Part shown: positions 13,085-26,700 of the stretch, in pieces | Numbering within the stretch: position 1 is the first letter of the stretch | Layout: the number at the start of each line of letters is the position of its first letter | NCBI GenBank assembly: GCA_037576195.1 | Contig: CM075104.1 | Location: 4,346,775-4,410,774, forward strand | Length of the DNA stretch: 64,000 nt | Direction of reading: 5' to 3' | Source of the DNA: Phytoseiulus persimilis | Lineage: Eukaryota > Arthropoda > Arachnida > Mesostigmata > Phytoseiidae | The notes under the pieces: model-generated | Told to the model about the DNA's origin: nothing | Seen by the model: only the letters and a program-made list of their open reading frames with translations | Databases searched by the model: none | Position numbers and translations under genes: made by a program

Positions 13085-16000
13085 TGTTGTTACTAAGACC
13101 TGGTCTTTGTTTTGATTGCCGAACACTGGAATCATTCGAGCCATTCATAGAGCGCTCCAAAAGTTAGAACGACAGATCGAAAGTTCGCAGTCGTATTCGA
13201 GGAGGGGGCTCGAGCACTGTGAGAGTGGGATCGCAGTCCACATTTCGACAATCGCGTCGGCCGCGCCGGCGAGCGTATCGGGATCGATGGACCTCGATGA
13301 CCTCCGTCGGCCGGTGAATGTGGTGAAGCTTTCCAACCCTGTACATGTTTTCCCCGGCAACGGCGCTTTTGAGAAGAAAAAAGCATTCATTCGTCCTCGA
13401 GGTGACGTGCTCCATCGGAGCGACTGCGCAATCCGCTGCGACACATGCGCAAGACCGTCCTTGCTCGATGGAGATTTCGAAAAGCCCCCCTCGTTCCGCA
13501 TTGTAGCGAACTTGGGAATGGCGATCGATCTGGAATGGCCTGAGACAGTATGGGCAGCATACACAGGAAGAGGGTATCTCTAAAACAAGACGTCGAACCG
13601 ACTGCAAAACAATTTTCCTCCAGGCCACCGAACGGCCCATCCTTACTCTGGACTCGACTCGAAAACGCTCCTATAGCTGAAATTGAGATGAAGCGTTTCT
13701 GTCGGCCAAATAGGCCTGCGCGAATGCCCTCTGTTCAATCTGGGAACTCATCCAATTTGGGATTAGGCAACTCCTGAGTCCTGCGATGGACCAGGTCCAA
13801 CACTCTGAAAACCTAGGACCGGAGGAAGCTCCGTGTATCTCCCGAGAGATCCGTGTTGCTCTCTTCTTCCCCATCTCTGAGGCCTGCGGAGCATTGGGCT
13901 GAACCCCCCTCGCTCTCAGGCATAATAACAACGAGCGTGCGGTTTTCAGCATAATGCCACTCCGACATGAGCCAGGGTGGTAGATTCGAGCTCTCACTCA
14001 CTGACAAGTGCAGTGTCGATTCGGAGGAGCGGCTTTGATATGAACCCGTGCAGCACTTCCATTTCAGCTCCTGCGACGAGTTCTTGCCGACGGCGTCGTT
14101 TAATTCCTCCCGTTCGGTTGAACCAGCGTCGGATGAAACTGACAATCGAGTTTCCTGAATGCAAATTCCCTCCAAAGTGACTCGACGTACCTTTTGTGCG
14201 GAGAATCCAGTCAATCGTTCGCGACAGGAGTTCCGCAGTCCGAGGAGATGACAAAGAGCACCACGAAATGAACTGGACAACAAAACTGGGTAAAAAGCTC
14301 GGTTTCCCGCTCGGCGCGGCTCTCTCCCCGCGCCTCTCCCGGTTCGTTGGAGCATCCGATGTCTGAACATCACGGCTGCTCGCCCAAGTTCTCGCAACGG
14401 CTCAGAACTCACCGTGTCTGGTTTTCCACTGGAACGTCTCGAATGTCATGACAGACACGTACGGAAGAAAATCGAGCGCCGACCCTCCCACAGCCGATTG
14501 AGCGTCCGACCGAGACTGTCGGCTGGAGCGACAAACGTTTCTGCGAATGTCTGGCGTTGCGAGCATGTTGGGGCACGAAACGGTCTTTCTGGTTCTCCAT
14601 CGTCAACGAAGGAAGCGAACCGCTGCGGTACAAAGTCATAAAATACCGCATGCCCTGCTTTGTTGGATCCTCGGAGGAACCTGCTGGAGCTGGGATAATT
14701 AGCTGGGAAGACGAGAATCGTGATTCGAGCTGTTCCGCAATAGAGAGTCTTGGCGGGGAGATCTCTTGAGAGAAACTCCTCAAAAACTCGATGGATGTGT
14801 GCGGAACAAAAACTTTCTGGAACGGATATTCAGCAGGGACGACACATCAGCTGTCCGTATTCGATTTCCCGGAGGTCGCTCTGATTTGCTAGGCTGTTCC
14901 AGCCCTTCACATCCCCTCGATGCTCGAACTCGCTCAGAGTGGCCCGCGGCCGAAGTCATGACACTGGTGCTTCTACTTTTATGCCGACGCTGGGGTGTCG
15001 AGAGAAGAGGAGCCAAGACCGAAGGAATCAGCAAGGCTTGACGCCGGATCCGTCTCCATTCCTGAAACTTTGAGGGGTCCTACCAGACCTGTTGTTGGCA
15101 GCGAATTAAGGAGCAGGGCGTCTTCGCAACACCTCTCAAACGTCTCGAGGGTCTCTGCTGAGAACAGGAAATCGTAGAACGAGGATATTGAACGACCGAT
15201 AGCGAAACCAGCCAGCTTTCCCGCCCGCCCGCCAACAACACAGAGAGCTGCACAGAAAATATCTCTCAGAGACCGCGCGTTCATCCGTTTCCCTGAACAG
15301 CGGTGCCTCCTCTACGAACAGTTCGCGACTCTGCGAACAGTTCACAGGGTTTCAACTTGTGCTCATGAAAGAGATGCTGAGTCACCACACGCAACTTCCA
15401 CTCATTTGAAGTCGGCGCAGTTTCCAGTTTCATTCAACGTCGCTCTCAACTCAGCCGCCGGAGAGTTTCCCTTCGCACTGCCTCGATGTTCGTTCACAGC
15501 TCTCTAGTTCCAGACGCGGAATGATCTGTCAGTCTGGGACAGGAGGAGCGTCTCCTTCATCCGACCGGAAACAATTCGGACACAGCCGTCCTGATCCGTT
15601 TCTGAGTTCCTGGTGATCCGATGGAACGCCCACGAAAGCCGTCCCAAGGAGCACGCACATCGTCGACTTTTTTTTCCTGAATTCATTATTCCAGAGCGTT
15701 GCACCCGACAGGCTTTGCGTCACGCGTGTTCAGAACGAGGGAGACTCAACGTCGGGTCCGGAGGTTTGAGAATATAAGATGTTCTCGAGATACGCCGAAA
15801 CGCGATCGCAGCGCGATGATTCCACGCGAGCTTCGCGATAATTTTCCTCTCCGCAGCGCGAGAACGTCTGGCTTGGAGCTGTGGTGAGCGACTGTGGCAC
15901 TCGCAGCTCCGGAGTCGACATCGTCGTCTCTCGCTGTCACCACCCGGGACATAGAGAGATGGATGGAATTCGGTTCATTAGGTGACTGGCTTCGCGGCAT

Positions 16001-19000
16001 TCCAGCCACGAGGGTTCATTGTTCGACTCGGAAAGCAAGTTTCAAATCGTTGCCCAACTCGAATTTTAAATAGGACTCCTCTCTCAGTACTTCACTCTCC
16101 CCCGAGATGCCTCCGAAGAGCTTCCTCCGATCGGAAGTCGGGGGCGTTCATTTCGCTATGAAGCTATAGATCGGGCGAGCAAGAAAACGAACAGATTCTC
16201 GAGAACAGATTCCCTCTTTGCCCCCCCCCCCCTCCCTGGGCACGCGCGTGTTGCGTCCATGCAGACCATCCTTCGAGATTGTTTCGTCGATGCTTCAATG
16301 GACTTGAAGTGAACAGAACGGCGGCTGTCATCGGGTCGACTTGCTGAGGTTTCCGATGTGAATCTTCGTCCACCTATCACTTCAACCAGTCATCGACTCG
16401 TTTCTCATGAGCTCTTGCAATCGAGCGGAAGAAGGCACTCGACCAGGAAACGTCGAGCGCCTTTCCCTGACCGAAGCTCCGGTACCCTCCAGAACGGGAT
16501 CACGTGGAGTTCCGACGTTCTTGAGTCGGGAATATGCTCCGTTAAAAAAGAGTTCCAAGGCTCTAGGGGCGAAGGAGGAAGGCTTGGGCATTATCCATGT
16601 CTATTCGTGCTGAACAACTCCGCAACTCTCGTGGTCGATCATGCTGAGCAAGTGAGAGTCGACTCGCGGGACTCTGTGCGCTCACTCAGAGCGAGCGTTT
16701 TGTTCCGTTATCATCTTTGCTTCTCCAATGCTCAAGCGACAGCAAGACTCCAGATAGGCAGGAATAGACGCCCACGTGTTCGTCGTTTCCGATACAAACT
16801 CGGGGAAATCGGCCTGTCAAGGGCGATTACCTCTATCCGAATTGTGCACATGATAATAGCCAGACGAAATGATAAATCCTCCGACGTAGATCCGCGACTG
16901 TCGAAGAAGATATGCTGCTATGACGTCGTTTAGCATAGGATCATTCCGATGGCGCCAGTCTGCCCCGCTCCAGCCTCGGCAGCTCCAGGTTGGCCACTCG
17001 GTTTCTACGAGAAACGCTGAGGTAGCTTCTGAGAAGTTTTCTGTTCAGCTCCCCCTCAGGGAATCGAGTACGCCCCCCGCCGACTGTTTGTCAGATGGCT
17101 TTCAATTCGGCCGAGCTCGGCCAGAGAACGATGTATTGGAAACAAGACAACCTCTTTCGGTGAGCCCCCCCCCCCCCCAGCAAGCGGAATGCCGATTTGT
17201 CAACGGAAGTTTTGCATTGTCGGACAGCAACACGGGAAGATCGTGAATCTTCTTTGCTGGATAACCGCCAACAGGACGCCGCCCGGGCAATCTCGTTTAC
17301 CGACATCACATGAGAACGCACATTATGGATCGCCACATCTCCTGCTCGACGAGGCAATCAGGCTCTAAGTATGACACCAAGAGTAGACAACTTAGAGTCG
17401 TGGGTAAGCTTGTGTGCTGTTCTGATGGCTACTATCGATCTGATGCCAAACCCGTACTCTGTGAATCTCCTGGTCGCGACCCGTTGATACCTGAACCCCA
17501 CGCCGCAAGCTCAGCTTGATCGGCTTCCCAGAGACGTTCGCTTATCTTCCGATTGAAAAACGGTCACCTCAGAGCGACAGAGAAAGTACCTGGACGTGCT
17601 CGGACTTTTTGGTTTCGTGCGAGCGGCATTCACTCCGATGATTTATCGAATCCGGAAAACACAAGGATAGCATGACATGTCAGCATCATTGAGGTTCGTT
17701 CCCTGACTCCAGGAACTCGGGACGACGACCCGGAGTTAGGGAACGCAAAGTGAGCATCCGAGTGTCTGTCTCAGCAGCGAATCTCACGATTGCACGCATC
17801 AGTGGTGCCCAAATAATCCAGCCCGCTGATCCTCCCCGTCCGATGAGAGCGATTTACAGAAGTTCTATATCGGCCGATTGAGGATAGTTCCGTAACCCGT
17901 GCTCTGAGAAGTGGTAGCACTCATGAGAAAAGCTCATTGGCTCTGATATTGAAATTCGGGCATGAATATGACGAAGTACTGAAATCATAAAGAGTTTCAT
18001 TCCGCTCGCTCCTCATTACATGTATTTGGAGTCATCGGAGGGAGCGAACTTCGAACAGCTGCCAGAATCAACGCTTGCATTTATTTGCGTTCCAGATTCT
18101 CGTATCAATAGCTCAAATAATACAGGCTCGGCAGAGTTGTCCAGATCATTGTCGTCCCCGTTGTGATTGTTGTTGATAGAGCGATGAGCGAGAGAATCCG
18201 AATTTCTAGAACTTGAAGATCGTTTTCGACGTTTTTTCGTCGGAGTATCTTGGGGGAATATAATATCTATGATCATATATTTTCGATATGAAGCGAATTC
18301 GACCGACAACATCCTGACCGAATTCTGGTGAGGTCTCTTCATCACAGGGTGAACTGAGTGCGCCGAAGAGGAGGAGAAAAATATATCGCAGGGAGAAGAG
18401 GGGAATCTTTGAGCGCAACTTTCGATCTGTACTTTTCAATTCTGATGTCGTGTGAGGTTAGATAATGACCGTTCGGGGTCTCTTGCGGGTGTTCCCGCCG
18501 CACTTCTGAAGACGGGTGTATCATTTTGGAGTTGTGGTCAGGGCGGCCAACTGCTCACATGTGAAACCGAGCCCCCGATGAATCCGAGATTGCTCCCCGG
18601 TATACTCCATTCGAAAGCTCTTCGCAGCAAAGGAGCAGAAAGGTTTCAACCCTTGCACGGACTCACACGGTGATGCTCTGAAAGAGGTTTCAATGATGGA
18701 AAATACGCATGGACTCACTAAGCCATGGCATGAGACCCTTCAAGCGCATGGCGTCTACTGGCCAAAGTCGCATCAACTGTAATGAGTTTTTTTTCGGGGG
18801 CTAGCTGGAAGTGGGACCGATTCGGAAACCTACTTTCGTATCTGGAACGTATCGAGGTCACTCCGTGGTGATACTTTCTCTTTCTTCACCTTCTGAAGGC
18901 GATAACTCAACCTGATCCGATAAGAATCTCGGGGAGGTTTCCCAGGTTGAAAGCCGAGATCAATGGGCGGAAGTTTCCCCAGAATCGGACGAGCAGAGTT

Positions 19001-19215
19001 TGAGACCAATACTTTTTTTCGTGGAACAACTCACAAAGGGTCCACCCCCCTTTAATCCACAAAAGGAACTGTGGGTGCGAAAAAAAGGGAAAATGACAAT
19101 GGGAGAGAATGGAAGAGCCACAGAAAAAAATGCATTTACACACGACCCGGAAGAATGGAAAATTCAGCTGGAGTGCGCGACTCATACAGATAATACCCAC
19201 TGAAAAAACCGAAGG
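13085..19215. other. No gene recognised
   Basis: C12 at 16221-16232 and C14 at 17165-17178 are the only clear sequence features. Overlapping open frames on both strands at 13116-13640, 13813-14412 and 16358-16933 come from stop-poor TCG/CGA-rich DNA and carry no domain. Confidence 0.4.
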
Positions 19216-19600
19216 CTAGTAATCTGAGAGATGCGAGAGGATAGGAGTTCGAAATGTTTGGAATCGTAGCTTGAAGGGAAGGCTTGAGAGAAAAGAGTCG
19301 AACTGAGCAGAAATATCGGTGAATAATTGGACAGAATAGGGGTGTTGATTTGCACTACGTCTAGTTACACGCAAGGAGACCGAAAGGAGAGGAACCAAGG
19401 AATAGATTCCAGCTGAACATCTCCCATGGAAGTATCGGTAGAATAGATAAAGGTCGGGGACCTGGCGTCGGCAGGACAAGGGCAGAGGAGGACAGGGTCT
19501 CGTCATCACTGAGACGAAGAGTGCGCTTTTGTATAGAATCCAGTATGGGAATGCAAAGCGTGCTCAACAGAGGGACAAATTGGGGTTTTATAAAGCACTA
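19216..19600 (-). mobile_element. Non-LTR retrotransposon 3' fragment (Jockey/CR1-like)
   Basis: The minus strand encodes the post-RT tail common in arthropod LINE ORF2 proteins: LDSIQKRTLRL, then in another frame DLYLFYRYFHGRCS (about 19414-19455) and TRRSANQHPYSVQ. These match the consensus ...LQKRALR...LFYRYYHG.CS...TR.S...HPY.V that I know from such elements. The frame change and the absence of the polymerase core make it a short, dead, 5'-truncated copy. The exact clade cannot be set from this tail. Confidence 0.6.
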
Positions 19601-19618
19601 GCCGGCCTTCGGCCGACT
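19599..19618. repeat. GC-rich hairpin
   Basis: Sequence TAGCCGGCCTTCGGCCGACT A folds into a stem of CGGCC/GGCCG plus TAG/CTA around a TTC loop with one C.A mismatch. It sits between the two LINE fragments and may be the end of a further element; function unknown. Confidence 0.5.
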
Positions 19619-19859
19619 ACGCTGGCTGGCCCGTCCCTTGCTTCGGGGGTCTACTGCTGACAGTCACACATTACCTTACATGTACAGGGTGGCTTTTTTT
19701 AAGTCGGGAATTCCCGCGCCAGATCTTGTTTCGGCCATAACTTTCTCAGTTCTTGAAATATTTCCGGAAATCGACAAGTGATCGATGGCGAATATCGGTC
19801 ATTTTGATCTGAGATTCAAATGGATATGATGAAAACTGCGGTCAGGAAATGGTTTTGAA

Positions 19860-20527
19860 GATGACCAAATTTTTACTGAGGTCTTCCTGAAAGTCATAGT
19901 GAAAACGTTAGAATTCATCCGATCGGACTCGTAGGGGTCGCGTTGGACGCGCGAAAGGTAGCCAGTCATTCGACCGAGAACCGATCGAACGCAGCGGCGG
20001 GTCAAAGCTCCGGGGTTCGGTGGGTGGACTTCGTCCCATCTTTCCTGCCATGCCGCGATCGCGGCCTTCTTGTCGAAGGGGAGCCCTTCTCTTATGGGGA
20101 TGCCGTCCATGTCGCTGGTCTCTCGAGACTCGAGTATTCTCGCTCGGAGGTCGTAGGGGATCTGCCCCGCCAGGACCTGTATTCCAAGCGTTGATGCCGT
20201 GCGGTTCGCCCGTGAAATGCCGATGCAGAGTGGTCGCTGAGTTCTGTCGAGAAGTCTCCTAGCGACCGGAGTCGAAGCTCGAAGGGCCCAGAGTGGCGCG
20301 GCATACATCATGACGCTGTCGGCAGCTGAGGCCAGTACTCGTCTCCTGAAGTCGTTTGCTCCACTGACTCTGGGAAAGAGTCTTGAGAGTGCCTGGGTTG
20401 CCTTGGTCGTCTTCGCCATCGCGTATGCCAAGTGGGCTTTCCCTGTCAGCCCGGTATCCAGAATGACGCCCAGGTACTTGACCGTGCTGGTCACCGCAAT
20501 TTGAGACTCGACGGGGTACCACCTGTT
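19860..20527 (-). mobile_element. Non-LTR retrotransposon ORF2 C-terminal fragment (R1/LOA-like)
   Basis: One open minus-strand frame begins WYPVESQIAVTSTVKYLGVILD and continues through the thumb/post-RT region, ending near WQERWDEV (about 20025-20050). YLGV.LD and WQERWD are signatures of R1/I-group LINE reverse transcriptases. The catalytic palm (motifs A-C) is missing, so this is a truncated copy. Its 5' side stops abruptly at the 45-bp tandem array that starts at 20528. The frame is open for more than 200 codons, so this copy is younger than the fragment at 19216-19600. Confidence 0.75.
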
Positions 20528-20755
20528 TAGGCTCCCATAAGTATGGTAAGATCGACCTCGGAATCACCTCCCTAGACTCCGAGAAGTCAGGTTAGATCGA
20601 TCCCGGAATCCACTCTTCAGGCTCCGGAAAGTATGGTCGGATCGACCTCGAAATTGAATCCACAGACTCCGAGAAGTGTGCCAAGATGGAAACCGGCACC
20701 ACCGCTCTAGACTCCCAAAAGTATGGCCAGATCAACCGCGGAATCTCCCCCCTCC
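20528..20755. repeat. 45-bp tandem repeat array, copy 1 (about 5 units)
   Basis: Units close to TCGACCTCGGAATCACCTCC followed by (g/t)TAGACTCCGAGAAGTATGGTMAGA repeat with an exact 45-bp period four times plus partial ends. The same unit forms the array at 53036-53215. On the minus strand the period equals 15 codons (PRSIRPYF.E...VI), interrupted by one stop. Confidence 0.8.
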
Positions 20756-23700
20756 CCCCTCCCAGATGTCTGAGGGTATGGTCAACCGAAAGCACCTTCA
20801 TTGTGCCTTGTCAAAGTCTTTGTCCATCCTTGTGAGCCACTCCACAACATGCCGCCAGCTCCGTGCCCTGTGGAGAATCATCCAATGGAGCCCCATTCTC
20901 GAAAAGGTTAACGCGTTGGAGGGCAGGCCTCGGAAACGAACACGAGAGAAAATTCAAGTTCCGAGTTGGAACTCGCTAGATTTTCTGAGGATTCCCAGGG
21001 ATTCTTCTCTTCGGTTCGCAGCTGAGATCGCGGTCCATTCACAACCAAGTTGGGTCGGGACAAACAAGTTGACCCATTGAGAAAGCACCCCGGACTCCAG
21101 TGAGTTCGCTTTGTGAGCGAATTCCTCTGAAGTGTTGTCGTTCCTGAGAGCCGATGCCAGCGATTCAAAACAAATATATTTTCGAATATCGGATACGACC
21201 AGGCGATTGCGGAGCAGATTCAATAGGGCGGAGAGCCATGATTCTTGGATTAAGCCCGACGCAACTCTCAGGACGGTGGTACGATCCTCAGGAACATTCC
21301 ACCGAAACGTGAATAGCCCTGGAAATCGGGGCCGATCTGGCTGACTTACTGCCTCCAGGAACCGGGAGAGTCTCACCGTGGAGTTATCAACCTGTTCAGA
21401 GCTGAGCCTCATCTAGCTCCCAAACAGCCATGCCACAAGAAAAAAAAAGCTGATCAAAGTTTATCCACCCCGCGGCTCGAAAACGGCTAGTTTGTGGCCC
21501 CATGAATGAGTCTTTTGTGAAACGTTCCCATCACCAGAACATTTACCCAAACCTGACCGATTGAACCCGGGCAAGGATCACCACTTTTTCCCGAAGAATT
21601 TCTCGAGAAGCATTATGACATAGCACCCATTGATTCGTCGGGAATTCATGGGCCAGAGCGTTGCTATGAGCAGAGTATTTCGTCGATGTCTTTCAGTCAC
21701 AGAATGCATGGAATCGACGGAATCCACCCTTTATCATGCGCCCCATAGCTAGAGTCTGGCGGCAGCCTCATCGGCCAGGCGACTCGTATTGATCTAGGGC
21801 GAGGAACGGCCACCGATCGTGTATCGGTACGCAAGGCAGCAGCTCGATTCGGCCTCGATCGAGTCTCGCGCAGGGCGAGACAATCCGGATTGTGGCCGGA
21901 GGAATGACATCAACTTTGGAAATACTGACGGGTGAATCGCGCGGACTGATGTGGAGAGCGGAAGCTCAGGCAGAGGCTCCATTCAGACTCAGACCCGGAG
22001 GAAAGTGCGCGGACCGGATGAATGATAGTCTCGCTTTCTCCTCGTTGTCGGACGTCAATCGGAGGAGGATTGAATCTCAATGGATTCTCTTCGGGATTTA
22101 CATAAGCTCGGAGAACGATTCGCGGAAAAACATCGGGTGACAAAGTGTAGCAGGGAATCCGAATCTCTCAGGAATTCCGTTCCGGCACGGCACGAACCCG
22201 GAAACGATAATCGAGCAGCTGAGATACCGGGACTCGATCCCCCCGCACAAAACTTCATATTGGTTTGTGATAGGATTATTGAAACCTCAATCGGATCAGT
22301 CAGCGTCTATCTGTCCCAGAAGCTATGAAGTCCGTAACGGTCAGATTCGGGGAAACAACTTGCGAATTCATGGATCGTCCCAACTCGAATTTGAGCATCA
22401 GCTGACCTGTCGTCACTTGAGGGGCGTTTCCCTTGGATCAGTTCTCATACCGAGCCCGTTTTCATCCACATGCACTGCTCGTGGAGCTCAGATTCACCCA
22501 GTGGATGAAAAAATAATAGTTATCGAGACGGAGGAGTCTCCAGAAGTCGGAATCTTCAGAAACCTGACGGACCCCTTATGTCATCGGAGATTTCATTTTC
22601 GTCAACCGAAGAACTATGATCAGGTGGTTGGGAAATGTATGCAGGCCGTTTGTCCCGAGATTCCGAGTTCGAGATCTTCGAAAGCGAGAAAGCTGACATT
22701 CGAGGACCGAATATGATTCAGAGGCCCCGCTTTCCCGGAAGTAAAAGACTGACTCCGACTCAGCCGCCCAAAAGGCCAATTTTCGTGCGTTTGAATCCGG
22801 GACGCAAACACTACCTGTGGGCGAAACTGCAAGACTGGTGGAATGTTCCGTTCGCCCGAAGTCTGAGCGAGCCGATCACGGGTTCTACGACTTGGGATAT
22901 TGTGGCGGAGTATCAATATCGTCGATCCTCAAAGCTCAGTAACTTTTGGTTACAAAATTACTGTCTCGAGCAATATTTCCGCGAACTGCCAGGAGACGTG
23001 TTGTGGTGGAGAGGCAAAATATTCCTCGCGGTATTGAAGAACGAACGCGAATGACTTTCAAAGTGTTCCGTACGGTTCGGCTCAATTCGAATATCCGAAT
23101 TCTGGCTGATGATGACGCTCGGCTTATTCTTATATACATAGAAATCTAGCCGAGACTCCGACAAGAACCTCAAGCGGACAATTGCCGACGAACTCAGTCT
23201 GACTTCCACTGGAATGATTTGAAGGATTCCTGACATCCTGCAGACGACGATTCCTCTCACAGCGAATCGGGAGCGCGGCTCACGGTTGAAGTGGCTGCCC
23301 CACATCTCGACTCAGTCCTTCGATGCGACATTCGCAGGAAATCGTCATACATGTGACGAATGCAGTGAATGAAGGTAATCCGAAAGGAAGAAGCAGCACT
23401 CCCAGGGCAGATTTTGACGTGAAAGCCCGCCCAACCGCTTCTCCGACCATGTGGGGAAACCAGGACGGAAGTTTCCGCTCGCTGACGACATCAAGTTGCC
23501 TGAACGATCGGGAGCTATTTCCGAACGACAGGACTTTCCATTGAAACTCAAATAGCCGGACAGCCGTGAGGAATTGACACGTATCGATACAACAAACTTG
23601 AAATGAGTTTTCTCGAAGACGCGTCACGGTTGTCGTCCTCCAGTGCGGCACGGCCACCATGCCAGCAGCTCTCGCGATGCGGCGGGCTCGCTCGAACCGA

Positions 23701-26700
23701 ATTTCGCTTCGACAGCGAACCGAAACTGCTCCCCAGCTCCATGAATCGAAAATGTTAGGGCTACAAGAGAAAATCACTTGTTTGACTTCTGACGTCTTCT
23801 GTTTCCACAAGATTTCTGTCTCAGGATTTCGACAGCTAGTCAGATTGAGAATTCCAGGTGCCTCGTGGAAGTTTGTTCAACTCTCCTATATCGAAAGCCT
23901 GCCTTTCCTCCCGTGGTGAACCGAACAGGATTATGGTTATGGTTTTATTGAACCAGATTCGCATCTGTTTTCATATATACATGGGTAATCAGCCTTTCGT
24001 ATCAGGCGCGAGTGGTTCAGCAGATCTAATTTGGTTTTTGTCCCGGTCCTCCAGGATATTTTACGTCCTCCTTGCTTCGGTCGCGTTACTCGCTCTCTCG
24101 TGGAGTGCGAGACGGCACAGAAGTTCATCTCCGCTAGAATAGACGTGCTTCAATTCGAAGACAACGTGTTCTGTCGTTCCCGGGTTCATTCACACCACGG
24201 GTGGTTTTCCCCGTGCTGTACGCTTGTAAACTGGACTTATGGAACATGTTTTCTTCCCAAAGTCTCTCTTGGGTTTCCTGTATTCTCTTCCTGATGAGTT
24301 TGCCGAAAAGCTCGAGAAACGGGGTTTGAAGACCGCCCATCTTGAAGGTGTCTTGAAAAGTGAGCGAGTTATTCGGTAAGCTGGACTGCGGAACTTCATC
24401 CCCGTCACGAGGAGACTGATGGGAAGTTTACTGGCAGGAACCACGGAGCGAGATTCCTTGATGAGCCTACGTTTCCACGATCGCCCGCGTGCTCTGGAGA
24501 TCCGCTCCCTCGTACAAGGGGAGCCTGCTCGCGGCGGGTCGACCTACTGTGTCCCGAAATCAGCTGTCAGCTACTTGACGCTGCGGGAATATTCCTGAGT
24601 TCCCCGAGTCGGGGATGCCCACTGTTCGCGCCCTCAGCCACAAGATAGCGCAATCTCACGAGTACCCTCCCAAGAACGGCATATTTCACGTACGGATTTA
24701 GGCCTTTTCCAGCTGTTGCCCGCTGATGTAAACTGGGGCGCAAACGAGCGTTTCGTATCTCCCGGACACGACGAATTCCAACACGAGCTCGTTCGTACTC
24801 GGGATCGGCTAAATCACGCTCGGTTTCAATTCAGCTATGAGCCGAATCGAAGAGTCTTGAAGCCACACACTCCGTTCGCTGTCGGAGTGTTCTTGTTCGA
24901 TCTCCATTAAATCAGGTGTATACTCGGCGGATCGCCCGATGTGACAATAAGGATGCGGGGAATATGTATCAGGAAATCAGGACACTAAATCTCTTGCTTC
25001 ACTCCGAATATCAGGGAGGGGGGACGAATCGGGACGAATGAATCTCTCCAGACCTGATTTCCCGGCTATGGGTGCTGAATTTACCTGCGATGGTCTGATG
25101 ACCCACTCCTCGGCACTCTTTTGGCACTCGGAGTCCGTTGTCCTCCCAACCGGGCTTGTCTCATGAGATCGATGGAAAGACTGGCGATGTTCAACATGAT
25201 GATTTTCATCACGGAGACCAGATCGCTCAGAACTCAGAGCTCAAGCGCAATGCTCATTCTCGAGTCCAAAACCCCTGTTCATCTACCTCGAATGAGGGAG
25301 TGGAAATGAAACCAACGTTGTGATCCACTGTGGAATTCCCCGGCATGATTTCCATGCTATGCGCTAAACCGAATAACCTCATGGGTACTGTATGGCATTT
25401 TCCCCCTAACGGCACTCACAATGAGGGACGAACGAAGTGTTCCCTAACTCCATGGGTCTGGAACCTGAGCTCTGCGGCTAGATGAGTCTAGTTACAGAGC
25501 GGCTTCTGTGAGTCTGGCGCGGCAGTTGTTGTTCTCCCCGTCTTATGCCACAATCAGTTTATTGTTCTCGTCCCAGGAGCCTGTACTCCGGATAAGTCAG
25601 CTAGCCTGGCTGAATACAGAGACACATGGGACCGGCATCAGAAGTAGTTCGGCTCCCTTGAGCTACATTGTGTGCTTCCACAATGTTAGGGGGAAGCCAT
25701 GGGGTTCCAGCTATCAGGCCTAAAATAAAACACAGTTCGGCCGGTTGAGGCCTTGATTGGTCATCGGCCGTGTCTTGAAGGAATTACAACGCTACAATCC
25801 GCTCTGATGGTGCTCATGTTCAATGCTGCTGATCCTGCGATCGCCCTAGTAAATCGGTAATGAGCTTGATGGGGGGGGGGGGGGGGAACCAAACCCTGAA
25901 CTATTTCTGTAACTATATCCCAATCGAATATATCCACGGATTGCCACCTTACTCATTTCTGGGGGGAAAAAATCCACGAGGGATGAGTTGGGACAACGGA
26001 ACTGTCTGCGGTTGAATTTGGTTCGTTTCGTTTGTTGAGATCATCTCATCGTAGCTGTTGCTCTGGATGCCTCCTCTGCCAGCGCCGCAACCATCAATAC
26101 AACGGATCCGACTGTGGCTGTTCCCCCCCGCTGACATGCTCTGATCCCTCCGCTCGCTGCAAGAGCCGCAGCGTTAACCTCAATCATTTGCTTGTACACA
26201 CATTGGAGAACATCAACAACATCAGCGGCAGCGAGAACAGCCACATCATGATCACGTCAGTCCCACATCGGTTGTCGTAGGCACAGCGCTGAAATATGAA
26301 GCTACGGCATCCACTCCAGCATCAAACATCTGCGGTTTTTCCCATAATACTTATGATCATCTCGTATGTGATAGCTAAATATCTGGGTTCGTCAAGCACC
26401 CCGAGCTCTCTCACACATCTGGTCCGGGCGGTGACACAGTGCCCCCTCCAAACATTCTTTCAGACTTGTGCCGAGGGCTCGTGGGCAGGTTTTCGACTCG
26501 GAAATATGTCAGAAAGAACAAAAACGAACTTTGAAAGCTCGATGGGAATCCTCCCTGAATATTTTCCCGAACCATGGCCAGGAGTTGTAGTGGGGAACTA
26601 CCGTTACATCTTAGAGCATGACGGAAACTTGTTGGAACCAGACTGATGATTCTTGTTGTAATATTTCGCTCACGAGAAAGCCATCGGTAAAGCGCCTGTT

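Noticed and set aside
13116-13640. Overlapping 155-, 139- and 158-codon frames on both strands
   Set aside because: Simultaneous openness in several frames is the mark of TCG/CGA-rich noise.
23060-23250. Minus frame LQIIPVEVRL...RIEPNRTEH as an MSP-like domain
   Set aside because: Core MSP residues and the F/VAFKV segment are lacking; similarity limited to a few positions.
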